This document shows positions 20,803 to 30,202 of a stretch of 64,000 nucleotides of DNA, piece by piece (the first letter of the stretch is position 1; each line of letters opens with the position of its first letter). A program made the translations under genes and the position numbers. The stretch spans positions 5,656,501-5,720,500 of the forward strand of contig NC_019729.1 of the NCBI RefSeq assembly GCF_000317475.1, read 5' to 3'. The notes under the pieces were generated by a model, which saw only the letters and a list, made by a program, of their open reading frames with translations, ran no database searches and was not told the DNA's origin. The stretch comes from Oscillatoria nigro-viridis PCC 7112 (GTDB lineage Bacteria; Cyanobacteriota; Cyanobacteriia; Cyanobacteriales; Microcoleaceae).

Positions 20803-22938
20803 TTAATAAAAGTTATATTGATTTTTCCCGCGTTCCTTAGCACGATACATCGCAACATCAGCATTCTTAACTAAAATCTCTGGCTCTTGACCGTCAATGG
20901 GATATAAACTAATGCCAATACTTGTAGTTACAGAAACTGTATGTTCTTCTAAAATAAAAGGCTGCATGATGGCGTCGCAAATTTTTTTAGCTACTTTCGC
21001 AGCTTCCTCGCGACCTGGAATTGCGGGCAAAATGACTGTGAACTCGTCGCCACCCAACCGCGAGATAGTATCGCTGCCGCGCAAGCATTTTTTGAGCCGA
21101 CTGGCAACTGTTTTTAAGAGTAAATCGCCCACATTGTGTCCGAGAGTGTCGTTGATTGACTTAAATCCATCTAAATCTAAAAACAGTAAAGCTACCAATT
21201 TCTGATTGCTGGAGGCTCTTTCTAGAGAGGAATGCAAGCATTCGTAGAACATTTGGCGGTTCGGCAAACCGGTCAGAGCATCGTGATAAGCTTGGTGGCT
21301 GAGCTCAGCATTTTTTTGTTCTAGGGCATTTGCCCGAAGTTGGCGCTCGGTAATATCTCTGATTGCTCCGACTAAAAATAGGTTGCCGGCAGCATCTTTA
21401 TGCAGGGATCTTTTAGTGGCAATCAGATGCGTAATTCCGTTAGCGTCAGTAAAATATTCTTCATTTTCTCGGGGCTGGTGAGTTTGAAATACTAATTCGT
21501 TTTGCTGCCAAAATATCTCGGCTTCGGCTTGGGGAAATAAATCGTAATCGGTTCGGCAAGTTAAAATTTCTAAAGGATAGCCAATAAACCGACAATATGC
21601 CTGATTCAAAACTACGCAGCGGTGATTTCGATCTTTGACAAAAATGGGGTCGGGAATTGTATCGATTAGCGATTGTAAAAATTCTTTAGATCGTTTTAAT
21701 TCTTCTTGCAAGTGAGCCAGATAACCCACAACTGCGACACCAGAACCCACAAGACTGAGGATTGGAGGAATTAACGGTAGCCACCAACCTGCTAAAAATG
21801 CTAAGTATAAACTGGCACTCAGACCTAGAGAGATACTTAATAAACAGTAAGCCGATCGACCGAGCGATCGCAAATTCCAACTCACATTTGCTCCCGCCCA
21901 AGACCACAGTAAAATCCACAGCAACTCCGCAGCCTCTGGCCAGACATTGATACCCCCGCGCCCGTCGATGGCTGCACTCAAAATTTGGCTCAAGAAATGA
22001 GCCTGAAGCTCGACTCCCGGTATTTGCTGGGGAGGAGCAAACCAACCTGAACTGTAAGCATTTTGGTAAAAGTCTCTGAGGCTGGGGGCATTTGAGCCGA
22101 TCAAGACAACGCGCGACCGTACAAAATCAGCAGGTACTTTGCCAGAGAGCACATCGCCCATCGATGCAGTGCGAAAACTGCCTCGCGGGCCGCGCAGGTT
22201 GGTCAAAATTTGATAGCCGCGGCTGTCCGAGCGAACGTAAGCACCGTCATTCGGTTGAAAAGGTCGAAAAACCCCCTTGCCTAACTGCAAGTATTTAGGA
22301 TTGATTCTTGCTGGTTGAGGGGAAATTCCTTCGCTTTTGAGGTAAAGCAAAGCCAGTCTGAGTGCGAAACTTTGATGAGTTTTGCCGTCTCCGGGCCAAG
22401 CGTAGAGCAAAGTTCGCCGCACTTTTGAGTCAGCGTCGGTGACAACGTTGTTAAAACCGATTCGATCGAGCTTGTCAAGTACCGGAGGCGGGCGAACTCC
22501 GAAGCGGGTTTCGTCTGGCATCAACTCAATCCCGATTAAGTTGGGAATAGTTTTAAAAGTTTTGAGCAATTCGGCGTTACCCGGTTGAGTTGGCAAATCT
22601 CGGTAAACGTCGAGGCCGATCGCCCGCGGCTTGCCCGCGTGCAATTTTTGCAGCAACTGGGCCAAGACAGCATCCGAAATTGGGTAGCCGTATTTTTGCA
22701 AGTCAGCTTCCTTAATTTCTACAATGACGATGCGCGAGTCAATTGGTTCGGGCGACCGCCAGCGCACAAAGTGGTCGAAAGCAGCCCATTCCCACACCTG
22801 AAAAAATCCGAACCAGCGCATTACAATTACCGTACTAGCCACGGCACTCGCAGTAATCAATACTCGGCGTTCTCGATCGACCCATTTTTTGATATTTTTT
22901 AGCATATTTTGGGGATTTGGGCACCGCCCTGTGAGCAT
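20803..22938 (-). CDS. CHASE2-PAS-GGDEF diguanylate cyclase
   Basis: Membrane sensor making cyclic-di-GMP. One N-terminal helix (about 25-45) leads into an extracytoplasmic CHASE2 domain (about 50-310, VIVEIKEADLQKYGYP, RAIGLDVYRDLP, FNNVVTDADSKVRR). Three hydrophobic segments (about 325-405), a PAS domain (about 420-540, DPIFVKDRNHRCVVLNQAYC) and a GGDEF domain follow. The GGDEF motif is exact (629-633), with an inhibitory RGSD I-site five residues before it, so the enzyme should be active and product-inhibited. No EAL domain. The start could also be the Met 12 codons further in. Confidence 0.93.
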   Translation of the reverse strand: MLTGRCPNPQNMLKNIKKWVDRERRVLITASAVASTVIVMRWFGFFQVWEWAAFDHFVRWRSPEPIDSRIVIVEIKEADLQKYGYPISDAVLAQLLQKLHAGKPRAIGLDVYRDLPTQPGNAELLKTFKTIPNLIGIELMPDETRFGVRPPPVLDKLDRIGFNNVVTDADSKVRRTLLYAWPGDGKTHQSFALRLALLYLKSEGISPQPARINPKYLQLGKGVFRPFQPNDGAYVRSDSRGYQILTNLRGPRGSFRTASMGDVLSGKVPADFVRSRVVLIGSNAPSLRDFYQNAYSSGWFAPPQQIPGVELQAHFLSQILSAAIDGRGGINVWPEAAELLWILLWSWAGANVSWNLRSLGRSAYCLLSISLGLSASLYLAFLAGWWLPLIPPILSLVGSGVAVVGYLAHLQEELKRSKEFLQSLIDTIPDPIFVKDRNHRCVVLNQAYCRFIGYPLEILTCRTDYDLFPQAEAEIFWQQNELVFQTHQPRENEEYFTDANGITHLIATKRSLHKDAAGNLFLVGAIRDITERQLRANALEQKNAELSHQAYHDALTGLPNRQMFYECLHSSLERASSNQKLVALLFLDLDGFKSINDTLGHNVGDLLLKTVASRLKKCLRGSDTISRLGGDEFTVILPAIPGREEAAKVAKKICDAIMQPFILEEHTVSVTTSIGISLYPIDGQEPEILVKNADVAMYRAKERGKNQYNFY

Positions 22939-23431
22939 CTCAACTACTACTAGGTATAGGTTTTACATCTTCGAGGCGATCGGCTCAGTCGATTTGAGAT
23001 TTGAGATTTGAGATTTGAGATTTTAGATTATCCAATTTTTTGGTTTTTCGGTGCGGGCGAGTAGATTTGAGATTGGAGATTTTAGATTATCCAATTTTTT
23101 GGTTTTTCGGTGCGATCGGGCTGCAACAGCAGAAACCGGGTTTCGCGCAACCAAAATATGTCATTTCAACAATCATTCTGGAAGCAGAAACCCGGTTTCT
23201 GGCATTTTTATGTAAAAGTTTTAGTAGTTATTCGCCGATTTAAATACTAGAAACCCACAACTTGTTTTAAAATTTTTCGTTCTCACTAATTTTTACTATT
23301 TTTTAATTGATTATAGATGTAAGATTTTAGATTGATTTCGCAGCACGAACCCACGATAAACTAAGTTAAAAACCAGGATATTTCCTGCACCTCAATCTAA
23401 AATCTGTCATCTAACATCTGCAACTTTCCTG
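22939..23431. repeat. Intergenic repeats: GATTTGA heptamers and AGAAACCGGGTTTC palindromes
   Basis: 493 bp without a gene. Tandem GATTTGA/GATTTTA heptamers (22993-23030), then a 45-bp segment that occurs twice (GATTATCCAATTTTTTGGTT at about 23026 and 23084). Two copies of a near-palindrome CAGAAACCGGGTTTC / AGAAACCCGGTTTCTGG lie about 50 bp apart at 23131-23200. Confidence 0.65.
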
Positions 23432-24355
23432 TCAGTTTTGAAAGTTGCGGGGGCCCGTGTAACCGGATACATCAGCGAGTTTACCCAAAGATTGCGTCCC
23501 CGAATAAAACTGACCGTTAATCTCCCAAGTCGGGAAACCTTTAACATTCGCAGCAGCAGCTTGGCAAATTTCAGCGCGGGAATTTTGCCCCCTGGGATCG
23601 CATTCAAAATAATCAATTATTTTGGCTGCTTCTTTGCCGAACAGCATTTTTTGGTCGTGGCAGTGGGGACACCAGTAAGCGCCGTACTCTTTAGCGCCGA
23701 TTTGTCGGAGATGGCGGGCCAAAGCAATTTCGGCCGGGCCGGAGGTTGTAGTGACGGCAGGGGGTGCAATACCTGCGGTAGAGACAGTAGGAGGAGGTGA
23801 GTTGACGCTGTTATAAAGTCCCAAGGCGCCGATCGAACTCACCATTGCCACCAAAATGCCTGTAAACACCAACTGTCCGATATCTTCCCACTCGCGCCCG
23901 ACTAGCACCAGCACAAACAGCGACAGCGAAAATAAGGCAGAAGTGACGCAGTAAATGCACAAGTCCTGAATTTCAAAAGCCATCAAATACATCAAATAGC
24001 TGCTGAAAATTACCATCGCAGCCGTGATGATAAATAGGGCTTGCCAAGTTTTGTTTTCTAGTTGAGAGTGCAATCCTTTCTTGGTGTCGGGATTTACAGC
24101 TTTGGGAGCCAAGGCTAGGATTGCTATAGTCAAGTAAGCTAAAAAACCTAACAAGCTTAAAGGCACTGTGCCAAAGACTGTAGCGTAGGGACTGTTTAGA
24201 ACTTTGTCGCAGCCGCTGGTGGGACAAATGACCGAGCCAGTCGTGAATTTAGCGATCGTGAGATAGGCCGTTTCTACGACGCCTATGGCTGCGATCGCTG
24301 CCATCACAGTCCTAGACCAGCGATGAATCCAAGGGGTTGAACGTCGGCGAATCAT
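23432..24355 (-). CDS. VKOR-thioredoxin fusion disulfide-bond enzyme
   Basis: Bacterial vitamin K epoxide reductase homologue that reoxidises periplasmic/lumenal thiol oxidants using quinone. The VKOR domain (about 15-180) has four to five membrane helices, the loop cysteine pair CPTSGCDKVLNS and the quinone-side CIYC motif. A soluble linker leads to a thioredoxin-like domain (about 210-300) with active site WCPHC and a cis-Pro loop GFPTWEING. This full fusion is the typical cyanobacterial form, needed for disulfide formation in thylakoid-lumen proteins. All eight expected cysteines are present by eye. Confidence 0.95.
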   Translation of the reverse strand: MIRRRSTPWIHRWSRTVMAAIAAIGVVETAYLTIAKFTTGSVICPTSGCDKVLNSPYATVFGTVPLSLLGFLAYLTIAILALAPKAVNPDTKKGLHSQLENKTWQALFIITAAMVIFSSYLMYLMAFEIQDLCIYCVTSALFSLSLFVLVLVGREWEDIGQLVFTGILVAMVSSIGALGLYNSVNSPPPTVSTAGIAPPAVTTTSGPAEIALARHLRQIGAKEYGAYWCPHCHDQKMLFGKEAAKIIDYFECDPRGQNSRAEICQAAAANVKGFPTWEINGQFYSGTQSLGKLADVSGYTGPRNFQN

Positions 24356-24369
24356 TTTTTGATTGGGTA

Positions 24370-24660
24370 ATTAATAATTGGGACGTTGAAAGAAGAAGGA
24401 ATTTGGGCAACTAGCAATGTCAGGGTTTTAAGGGATTGAACGGATGGATGTTGAGGGAAAACGTCAGAAGTCAGAGAAAAGAAATAGCTATCCGTGTATC
24501 TGTGACTTCCGTGTCGTGAATCAAGGAAATTGGGAATTGGTGATTGGGAATTGGTGATAGATAATTGGTTATTTTTTCACGGTTAGCTCTTCGTTTTCAG
24601 CGATTACCGATTACCCGTTACCGATTACCCGTTACCGATTACCCATTACCCCTTCCCATT
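24370..24660. repeat. Tandem CGATTACCCGTTAC repeats and GGGAATTGGTGATT repeats
   Basis: Intergenic. A 13-base unit close to CCGATTACCCGTTA is repeated about four times at 24600-24655, preceded by TTGGGAATTGGTGA-type copies at 24530-24560. No gene seen. Confidence 0.7.
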
Positions 24661-25575
24661 TTACGTTTTACTTGTGACTTTGCCCGGTTCCGGTGTGGGC
24701 CCTCTTGAGCCATTAGCATCTCTATTTTCCTGTTCGCGCTCTTGCTGTGACAAGCTGCGGCGGGCGGCTTCTACAAACTGACTGACGCGGATCGGATCTA
24801 TAGGCTGCTCGATGCGGCCGTTTCGTTTCAGGGAACTCGATACGATTACGCCGTCAGCGGCCTGCATGAGGGTGGAAATGTTTTCCCACGACGCGCCACT
24901 ACCGATGAAAACTGGAATTCCCGCCGCTGCTGCACTCGCGAGTTCTAAGTCTTGGAGATTGGGAGGGCTACCAGTTGTCCAGCCGGAAAGGATTACGGCG
25001 TCGGCTAAAGCTCGCCCGATCGTCTCTTGGACGGCTGTGGTCAAGTTGGGGCTGCCTAGGGGTCGCCCGTGCTTGACTAACACGTCTGCTAATATTTTGA
25101 CATCGCTGCCCAATTCCCGGCGGTAGCGCAGTAGCTGGTGAGCTTGGCCTTCAATTAAGCCTTGGTCTGTAGCCATGATGCCGTTGAGGACGTTGACGCG
25201 GATGAATTGAGCTCCTGTGCAGGAGGCGATGGCGATCGCGCTGTGGGCGTCGTTTCGCAGCACGTTAACGCCGATCGGCAGCGTCACGAGATTTGTCAGC
25301 CTCTCAACTACCAGAGTCATGGCACTTACCACAGCCGGATCTACGCTGTCTTTGGCAAAAGGAGCGTCGAAAAAGTTCTCAACTATGATACCGTTTGCGC
25401 CACCAGAAGCCAGCGCTGTAGCCTCTTGCTCGGCTCTTCCGATAATAGCTTTGAGGTTTCCGCCCCAGCGGGGAGAAGTTGGCAAAGGCTGTAAATGTAC
25501 GACACCGATTATGGGATTCGGCGTTTTGAATATTTGTTTTAAGTCCACGGATTTTCCTGAAACCACCAAGTTCAC
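24661..25575 (-). CDS. btpA: BtpA family photosystem I biogenesis protein
   Basis: BtpA is a thylakoid-associated factor needed for stable photosystem I reaction-centre proteins in Synechocystis. It is a TIM-barrel-like fold with family motifs IIGVVHLQPLPTSPRW (about 21-36), GANGIIVENFFDAPF, LPIGVNVLRNDAHSAIAIA, FIRVNVLNGIMATDQGLI and VFIGSGASWEN. Length 304 includes a hydrophilic C-terminal tail (QEREQENRDANGSRG) beyond the usual end. Monocistronic. Its biochemical activity is not known. Confidence 0.93.
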   Translation of the reverse strand: MNLVVSGKSVDLKQIFKTPNPIIGVVHLQPLPTSPRWGGNLKAIIGRAEQEATALASGGANGIIVENFFDAPFAKDSVDPAVVSAMTLVVERLTNLVTLPIGVNVLRNDAHSAIAIASCTGAQFIRVNVLNGIMATDQGLIEGQAHQLLRYRRELGSDVKILADVLVKHGRPLGSPNLTTAVQETIGRALADAVILSGWTTGSPPNLQDLELASAAAAGIPVFIGSGASWENISTLMQAADGVIVSSSLKRNGRIEQPIDPIRVSQFVEAARRSLSQQEREQENRDANGSRGPTPEPGKVTSKT

Positions 25576-25717
25576 TGACTGCTGACGGCGGATGAGTCAC
25601 GGTATATTCTAGAATTCTATAGCAAATATGCTGAGAACCCCGTGTCTTTAGACCGGGGATGAAAGCTAGAGGCAGGCTTTAGCCTGCAAGTTACCTTCGA
25701 TTGCTTTGCTTGTCGTT

Positions 25718-25751
25718 GACTCTACAAAATGCTACTTTATTTTGTAGAGTC
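25718..25751. promoter_or_regulatory. Perfect 13-bp palindrome upstream of second tnpB
   Basis: GACTCTACAAAAT (25718-25730) and ATTTTGTAGAGTC (25739-25751) form a perfect 13-bp stem with an 8-base loop, 14 bases before the GTG start of tnpB. Same position, but different sequence, as the palindrome before the split tnpB. Confidence 0.5.
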
Positions 25752-25765
25752 AGGGAAAACGAGCA

Positions 25766-26902
25766 GTGTTAAACCTTAGTTACGAGTACAAATTGAAGCC
25801 AACCGCAGAGCAAGCTCAAGAAATTGAGCGCCTTCTAACGGTTTGTCGCAAGGTTTGGAACTACGCCTTGCGGGAACGCAAGGACTGGATCGACTCTCGT
25901 AAATGTGCGGTCAATGCTTGCTCGATTTCTAAGGAATACATCATTCCGCTTGATGCAGCTTACCCAAATTATTTCCAGCAAAGCAAATCATTGACAGAAG
26001 CAAAAGAGCAAATCCCAGAGCTAAAAACTGTGAACGCTCAAGTACTCCAACAAATCTTAAGACGACTGGAGACAGCTTTTGTGGATGTGCAGCGCAAAGG
26101 AATGGGTTTCCCAAGGTTTAAAAACCAGTATCGGATGAGGTCGTTTGTATTCCCCCAAATGCTTAAAAATTGCATCCAAGGGAATTCGATTCAGCTTCCC
26201 CAACTGGGTCAAGTGGAGTTCATTAAGTCTAGGGAGATACCAGACGGATTTGTAATCAAGCAAGCTCGGATAGTTCGCAGGGCTTCAGGGTATTTTGTCG
26301 TGATGTCACTGAGGTGTGATGTTAACGTGCCCGACCCTGTAGCATCGGGAAATCCAATAGGGCTCGATCTTGGTTTGGATCAATTCTTGGCAACATCTGA
26401 TGGTGAAGTAGTTAAACGTCCCAAGTTTTTGAAGACCAAACATCGCAAGCTGAAATTGCTGCAACGTCGGTTAAAGAACAAGAAAAAAGGGTCAAACAAC
26501 CGCCACAAGCTAAACAGAAAGATAGCTAGACATCATCAGCATATTGCCGACACCCGCAAAGATTGGCATTTTAAGCAAGCTAATCATATTTGTGACCAGG
26601 CCGGAATGGTATTCGTCGAAGATATCGATTTCAGGGTTTGGGCTAAAGGGATGTTTTGCAAGCATACGCTAGATACTGGGTTTGCCCAATTCGTGTCAAT
26701 ACTGCAATGGGTTTGCTGGAAACGAGGCGTATATTTTGGCAAGGTGAATAAAGATTACACCTCGCAGGTATGCCCTCAATGCGATACGCACACAGGTAAA
26801 AAGCAGCTTAAAGAAAGACTCCACCAATGCCCTGAGTGTGGTTACACGACGCATAGAGACGTAGCAGCAGCTCAAGTTATCCGCTTTTCAAGGATTGTCT
26901 GA
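25766..26902 (+). pseudogene. tnpB: TnpB RNA-guided nuclease with C-terminal frameshift
   Basis: 378 residues from a GTG start. RuvC-I GLDLGLDQFLATSDG, RuvC-II FVEDIDFRVW, zinc ribbon CPQC...CPEC and RuvC-III THRDVAAAQVI are all present. After VIRF the frame stops early. Shifting by one base at the run TTTT (26884-26887) continues for 38 more codons (GLSEEGRFLDIKENACGDG and on to KSRGSKKKKA, stop at 27006-27008), the usual TnpB tail. All catalytic parts precede the shift, so the protein may still work. A sequencing error in the T run is possible. Confidence 0.85.
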
Positions 26903-27080
26903 GGAGGGACGCTTCTTGGACATTAAAGAAAATGCTTGTGGAGACGGTCTGACGGGGACTGGCAACGGTCTAGTTAAGAGTCGCGGAAGCAAGAAGAAGA
27001 AAGCTTGAGGGTGTGGCCCCGGCCCACCCTCAAGCAGCCTTTAAGAATCCCCGCGCTGGTCTGCCGGGGAGTACCGTCAA
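26892..27080 (+). ncRNA. Candidate omega (guide) RNA region at right end of second tnpB element
   Basis: In TnpB systems the guide RNA comes from the 3' part of tnpB plus the element's right end, with the guide just beyond the end. Here this stretch contains the frameshifted tail and two stable hairpins (27003-27035; 27049-27069). A guide would be read from about 27082, the first bases of the next gene's leader. Inferred from the architecture only. Confidence 0.35.
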
Positions 27081-27092
27081 CGAGGTTAAGTC

Positions 27093-28079
27093 GTGAAAGT
27101 TGTTCTCATAATTTTGGCTGTCACCGCAGGATTGGGGGCGGCAATCGAAGTGCTGCTGCGGGTGCTGCTGGGTTTTGGTAATCCCTTGATTTATATTGCC
27201 GATGCCGAGTGCGGCTATTTGTTGGCGCCCAACCAGAAAGTGCGCCGCTTGGGCAACCGGATTGAGATTAACGAGTATTCGATGCGTAGCGGACCGATCG
27301 CCCCGATCGCCTCTCCAGAAACTCTGCGCGTCTTGCTGTTGGGAGATTCTGTCGCCAACGGCGGTTGGTGGACTCATCAGACAGATACGATCTCGGAAAT
27401 TATGGCTCGGAATTTGAGACTGCTAGTACAGAATCTGGCGAGCGATGCACAATTACGTTCACAAGTCAACTATTCAAATTTTGAAGTTCTCAACGCCTCA
27501 GCCAATTCTTGGGGGCCGAGGAATCAACTTGCTTACGCCAAGCGGTTCGGTGTTTTTGGGGCAAAGGCTGTGGTTTTGCTGCTCAATACGGACGATTTGT
27601 TTGCATCGGCTCCTTGCGATCTGGTTGTGGGGCGCGATCGATCTTACCCGGATCGCAAACCCCGATCGGCTACGCTAGAGTTATTGAGCCGCTACCTGCT
27701 ACCTGCAGTGCCGACTCGCCAATTGGCAGCACCCGGAGCCACAAGCGGCGATGTAGTAGGCTGCAACTTAGAGGCTATTCGCCAAATCCAGAAAATAGCT
27801 GTATCCGCCAACGTCGAGTTTTTGCTAGCCGTCACGCCCAAGCGGGGCGAACTCGGCGGCCCGGGCCCTCGCGACTGGGAAGTCAATGCTAGAGCGCGTC
27901 TCGCCGAACTCGTAGAAACAGAGAAAATTACTTACATAGATTTTCTTCCCATTTTCAATTGTGCGACCGAATTTCCAACTTTGTATCGAGACAGCATTCA
28001 CCTCAGTCCTCAAGGAAATCAGCTAGTTAGCAAAACCATCAGTCGTCAAATAGTCGCTCTTTTTTGGCATAAATCGTGA
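27093..28079 (+). CDS. SGNH-hydrolase-like membrane-anchored protein
   Basis: 328 residues with an N-terminal membrane anchor or uncleaved signal (residues 1-28, VVLIILAVTAGLGAAIEVLLRVLLG). It has the SGNH/GDSL esterase layout: GDS nucleophile block LLLGDSVANG (Ser86), an Asn-containing block NASANSWGPRNQLAYA, and the C-terminal DSIHLSPQGN with Asp300 and His303 as the other catalytic residues. Proteins like this are often acyl-transfer or deacylation enzymes for exported polysaccharide. Start GTG at 27093, immediately after the tnpB element end, so the promoter may have been altered by the insertion. Confidence 0.82.
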   Translation: MKVVLIILAVTAGLGAAIEVLLRVLLGFGNPLIYIADAECGYLLAPNQKVRRLGNRIEINEYSMRSGPIAPIASPETLRVLLLGDSVANGGWWTHQTDTISEIMARNLRLLVQNLASDAQLRSQVNYSNFEVLNASANSWGPRNQLAYAKRFGVFGAKAVVLLLNTDDLFASAPCDLVVGRDRSYPDRKPRSATLELLSRYLLPAVPTRQLAAPGATSGDVVGCNLEAIRQIQKIAVSANVEFLLAVTPKRGELGGPGPRDWEVNARARLAELVETEKITYIDFLPIFNCATEFPTLYRDSIHLSPQGNQLVSKTISRQIVALFWHKS

Positions 28080-28506
28080 CTTCACCTAAAGACGGATACT
28101 TGCCTACAACTCCTGTTGTCGAGAGCAAAAAAGTTGAAACCTTAGTTCAAGCCCCCAGATTCATCTGCAGAGTCAATCGATTTGAGATTTGAGATTTGAG
28201 ATTTTAGATTAAAGCCTTGACTTGCGCGAGATAAATACGTTCGGCTCTTTATCGGATACAGGTTTTTTATTTCTGGACGGATGAATCCGGGGGCTTGTAT
28301 CCTGGATGCTTGATTGTCAATCTAAAGTCTAAAATCGTTCGACGCTCGCGCAACTCGACGCACGCGCTCGCCGAACTTCTCACGCCGAATTGTCCAATCT
28401 CAAATCGACTGACATCGAATCCGGTTGCATGGGAACAGTTACCCTCTTCAACGAACAACAAACCCAAACTGTAAAAGCACCCGGAAACGACAGGATTTGT
28501 CTCGAT
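28080..28506. other. Intergenic region with heptamer repeats
   Basis: 427 bp between convergent genes. Contains GATTTGA/GATTTTA heptamers (28181-28212) and two copies of CCCCAGATTCATC-type sequence that also precede nadB. No gene seen. Confidence 0.55.
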
Positions 28507-29604
28507 TTAGCTAACTTGCAATGTAGACTCTAGCTCTTTCGGATACCAAGCTTGACCGTCGAGAGCCATTTGCTCGATCGAACTCGCAAGCCGCAGAGCT
28601 TTGAGAGCTTGTTCTCCTCCCACAGAAGGCTGATTTCCACCCCGCACGCAATTAATAAAATGCTCCAATTCTGCGTGGAGCGGTTCAATATTGCTGGTGT
28701 AAACTTTCTCGATCAACCCATCTTGACGGTAAAGCACCTGACCGTAATCCGTCACGTAATTGGCGGTTGTTTGCCGGTGAATCAAGATTTCGTTGTTGAG
28801 AAAATCTGCCTCTGTCAGAGAATTCTTGCAGTGAGCCACGATTGAACGGAGTTTGCGGTGCGTCACCTTACTGGCAGTCAGGGTGGCGACAATGCCGTTA
28901 GCAAAGTTCAACGTCGCTGTCACGTAGTCTAAATAACCGGAATCTGAGGCCCTGCTGCCGCTGGCCGTCAGCTTCACCACTTGGGAATCTGCCAATTCCA
29001 AAAGCAAGTCGATGTCGTGGATCATTAAATCCAAAACTACCGATACGTCGTTAGCCCGCTGGGAATAGGGACTCATCCGGTGAGCTTCCAATGCCAGTAA
29101 CTCTTCAGTTTTCAGCACTTTGCCGAGTTCCTGAAAAGCTGGATTGAAGCGCTCGATGTGACCCACTTGTAAAATCCGGTGGGCCTCAGCAGCCGCGTTG
29201 ACCAAAGATTCGGCTTCGGCAATGCTAGCCGCGATCGGCTTTTCAATTAAAACGTGAACACCCGCTTGGAGACAAGACATCCCCACAGGGTGGTGCAGGC
29301 GAGTTGGAACGGCGACGCAAACTGCATCTACGTGGGCGAGCAAATCTCGGTAGTCTTCAAAGAAGCGAACCCGGTATTTGCTTGCTACATCTATTCCCCG
29401 CTCTACATTTATGTCTGCAACACCCACGAGTTCGATATCTTTTAGCAAGCTCAGAACTCGCGTGTGGTGCTGGCCCATATTGCCAACCCCAATCACCCCA
29501 ATGCGGAGGGGTTCGGGTTGACTTCGCTGGGCGAAAACGTTTGCGTATCCCAATGACATCCTATCTAGCACTCCTGGATTCTCCTCCACCACCACAGGAA
29601 TCAA
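28507..29604 (-). CDS. Gfo/Idh/MocA family oxidoreductase
   Basis: NAD(P)-dependent sugar dehydrogenase-like protein of 365 residues. The Rossmann loop IGVIGVGNMGQHHTRVL lies at about 35-51, after a 30-residue extension. The family hallmark EKPIAAS follows VHVLIEKP, and the catalytic-His helix contains MIHDIDLLLEL. The C-terminal alpha/beta domain is complete. Such enzymes oxidise the 3-position of UDP-sugars or act on inositol-like substrates; the substrate here is not clear. The start at 29604 may be early; MSLGYANVFAQ (Met at residue 17) is an alternative. Confidence 0.9.
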   Translation of the reverse strand: MIPVVVEENPGVLDRMSLGYANVFAQRSQPEPLRIGVIGVGNMGQHHTRVLSLLKDIELVGVADINVERGIDVASKYRVRFFEDYRDLLAHVDAVCVAVPTRLHHPVGMSCLQAGVHVLIEKPIAASIAEAESLVNAAAEAHRILQVGHIERFNPAFQELGKVLKTEELLALEAHRMSPYSQRANDVSVVLDLMIHDIDLLLELADSQVVKLTASGSRASDSGYLDYVTATLNFANGIVATLTASKVTHRKLRSIVAHCKNSLTEADFLNNEILIHRQTTANYVTDYGQVLYRQDGLIEKVYTSNIEPLHAELEHFINCVRGGNQPSVGGEQALKALRLASSIEQMALDGQAWYPKELESTLQVS

Positions 29605-30178
29605 GCCCCTTGGCTTCCCTCAGCTACTCACAGCCATCCAGATAGTACCACAGTCAAACTATTTGTGAAGAATTTCTAAGTTCAGTTGCGATTATCGCAT
29701 CAGGCAACTAAGCAGTAGCGAATCATACACAAGGGCAGAATACAGGGGTAAAATGCCTGGAAATTGCGTATTGACACAATTTATTAAGTGTGCGTATACA
29801 TCGGGACGATCGTCTGCAGCATCGCCACAACACAAACCCGTCGGAATATTTGGCGATTGCGATCGAACATTTTTCTGGTTTGCGTTCAAAAGTAATAGTA
29901 AAAGTCATAAATTATACAAATAAAACAGGTGACACATCAGTATTACTTCGGTTGTTTACATTCGGCAATCTTGGAATTCAAAAAAATTTACTTTAAGAAT
30001 GCGGATAATTACGGGCGATCGCTAACTCACATAAATTAGACTTACGTAAAGCTTAATAAAAAACAATGAGTCAAAAACAAAGGCCCAGATTAGGAAGTGC
30101 GATCGCTAAGCTGTCGCGCATTTAAATTGTATATTCTCCGCGGGCTCATAGGCCCACCCCACAAGACGGGGATTTTTT
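29605..30178. other. Intergenic region
   Basis: 574 bp with no convincing gene. Near 30150-30178 a CCCC/GGGG mini-hairpin followed by eight T (CCCCACAAGACGGGGATTTT) looks like a weak factor-independent terminator pointing right. Confidence 0.4.
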
Positions 30179-30202
30179 TTAACAGACAATTTAAATGTAG
30201 AA

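Larger units (their letters stand above)
25630..27081 (+). mobile_element. IS200/IS605-type tnpB element, second copy type
   Basis: tnpB-only element of a different subfamily from the one at 5.9 kb. The probable left end is GAACCCCGTGTC with a short hairpin (25636-25656). The right end has two hairpins: GCTTGAGGGTG/CACCCTCAAGC (27003-27035) and CCCCG/CGGGG (27049-27069). It ends about 15 bp before the next gene. No tnpA. Confidence 0.7.

Noticed and set aside
30150-30178. Strong terminator before the PEP-CTERM pseudogene
   Set aside because: The stem is only four GC pairs, so the call was kept at low confidence within the intergenic note.
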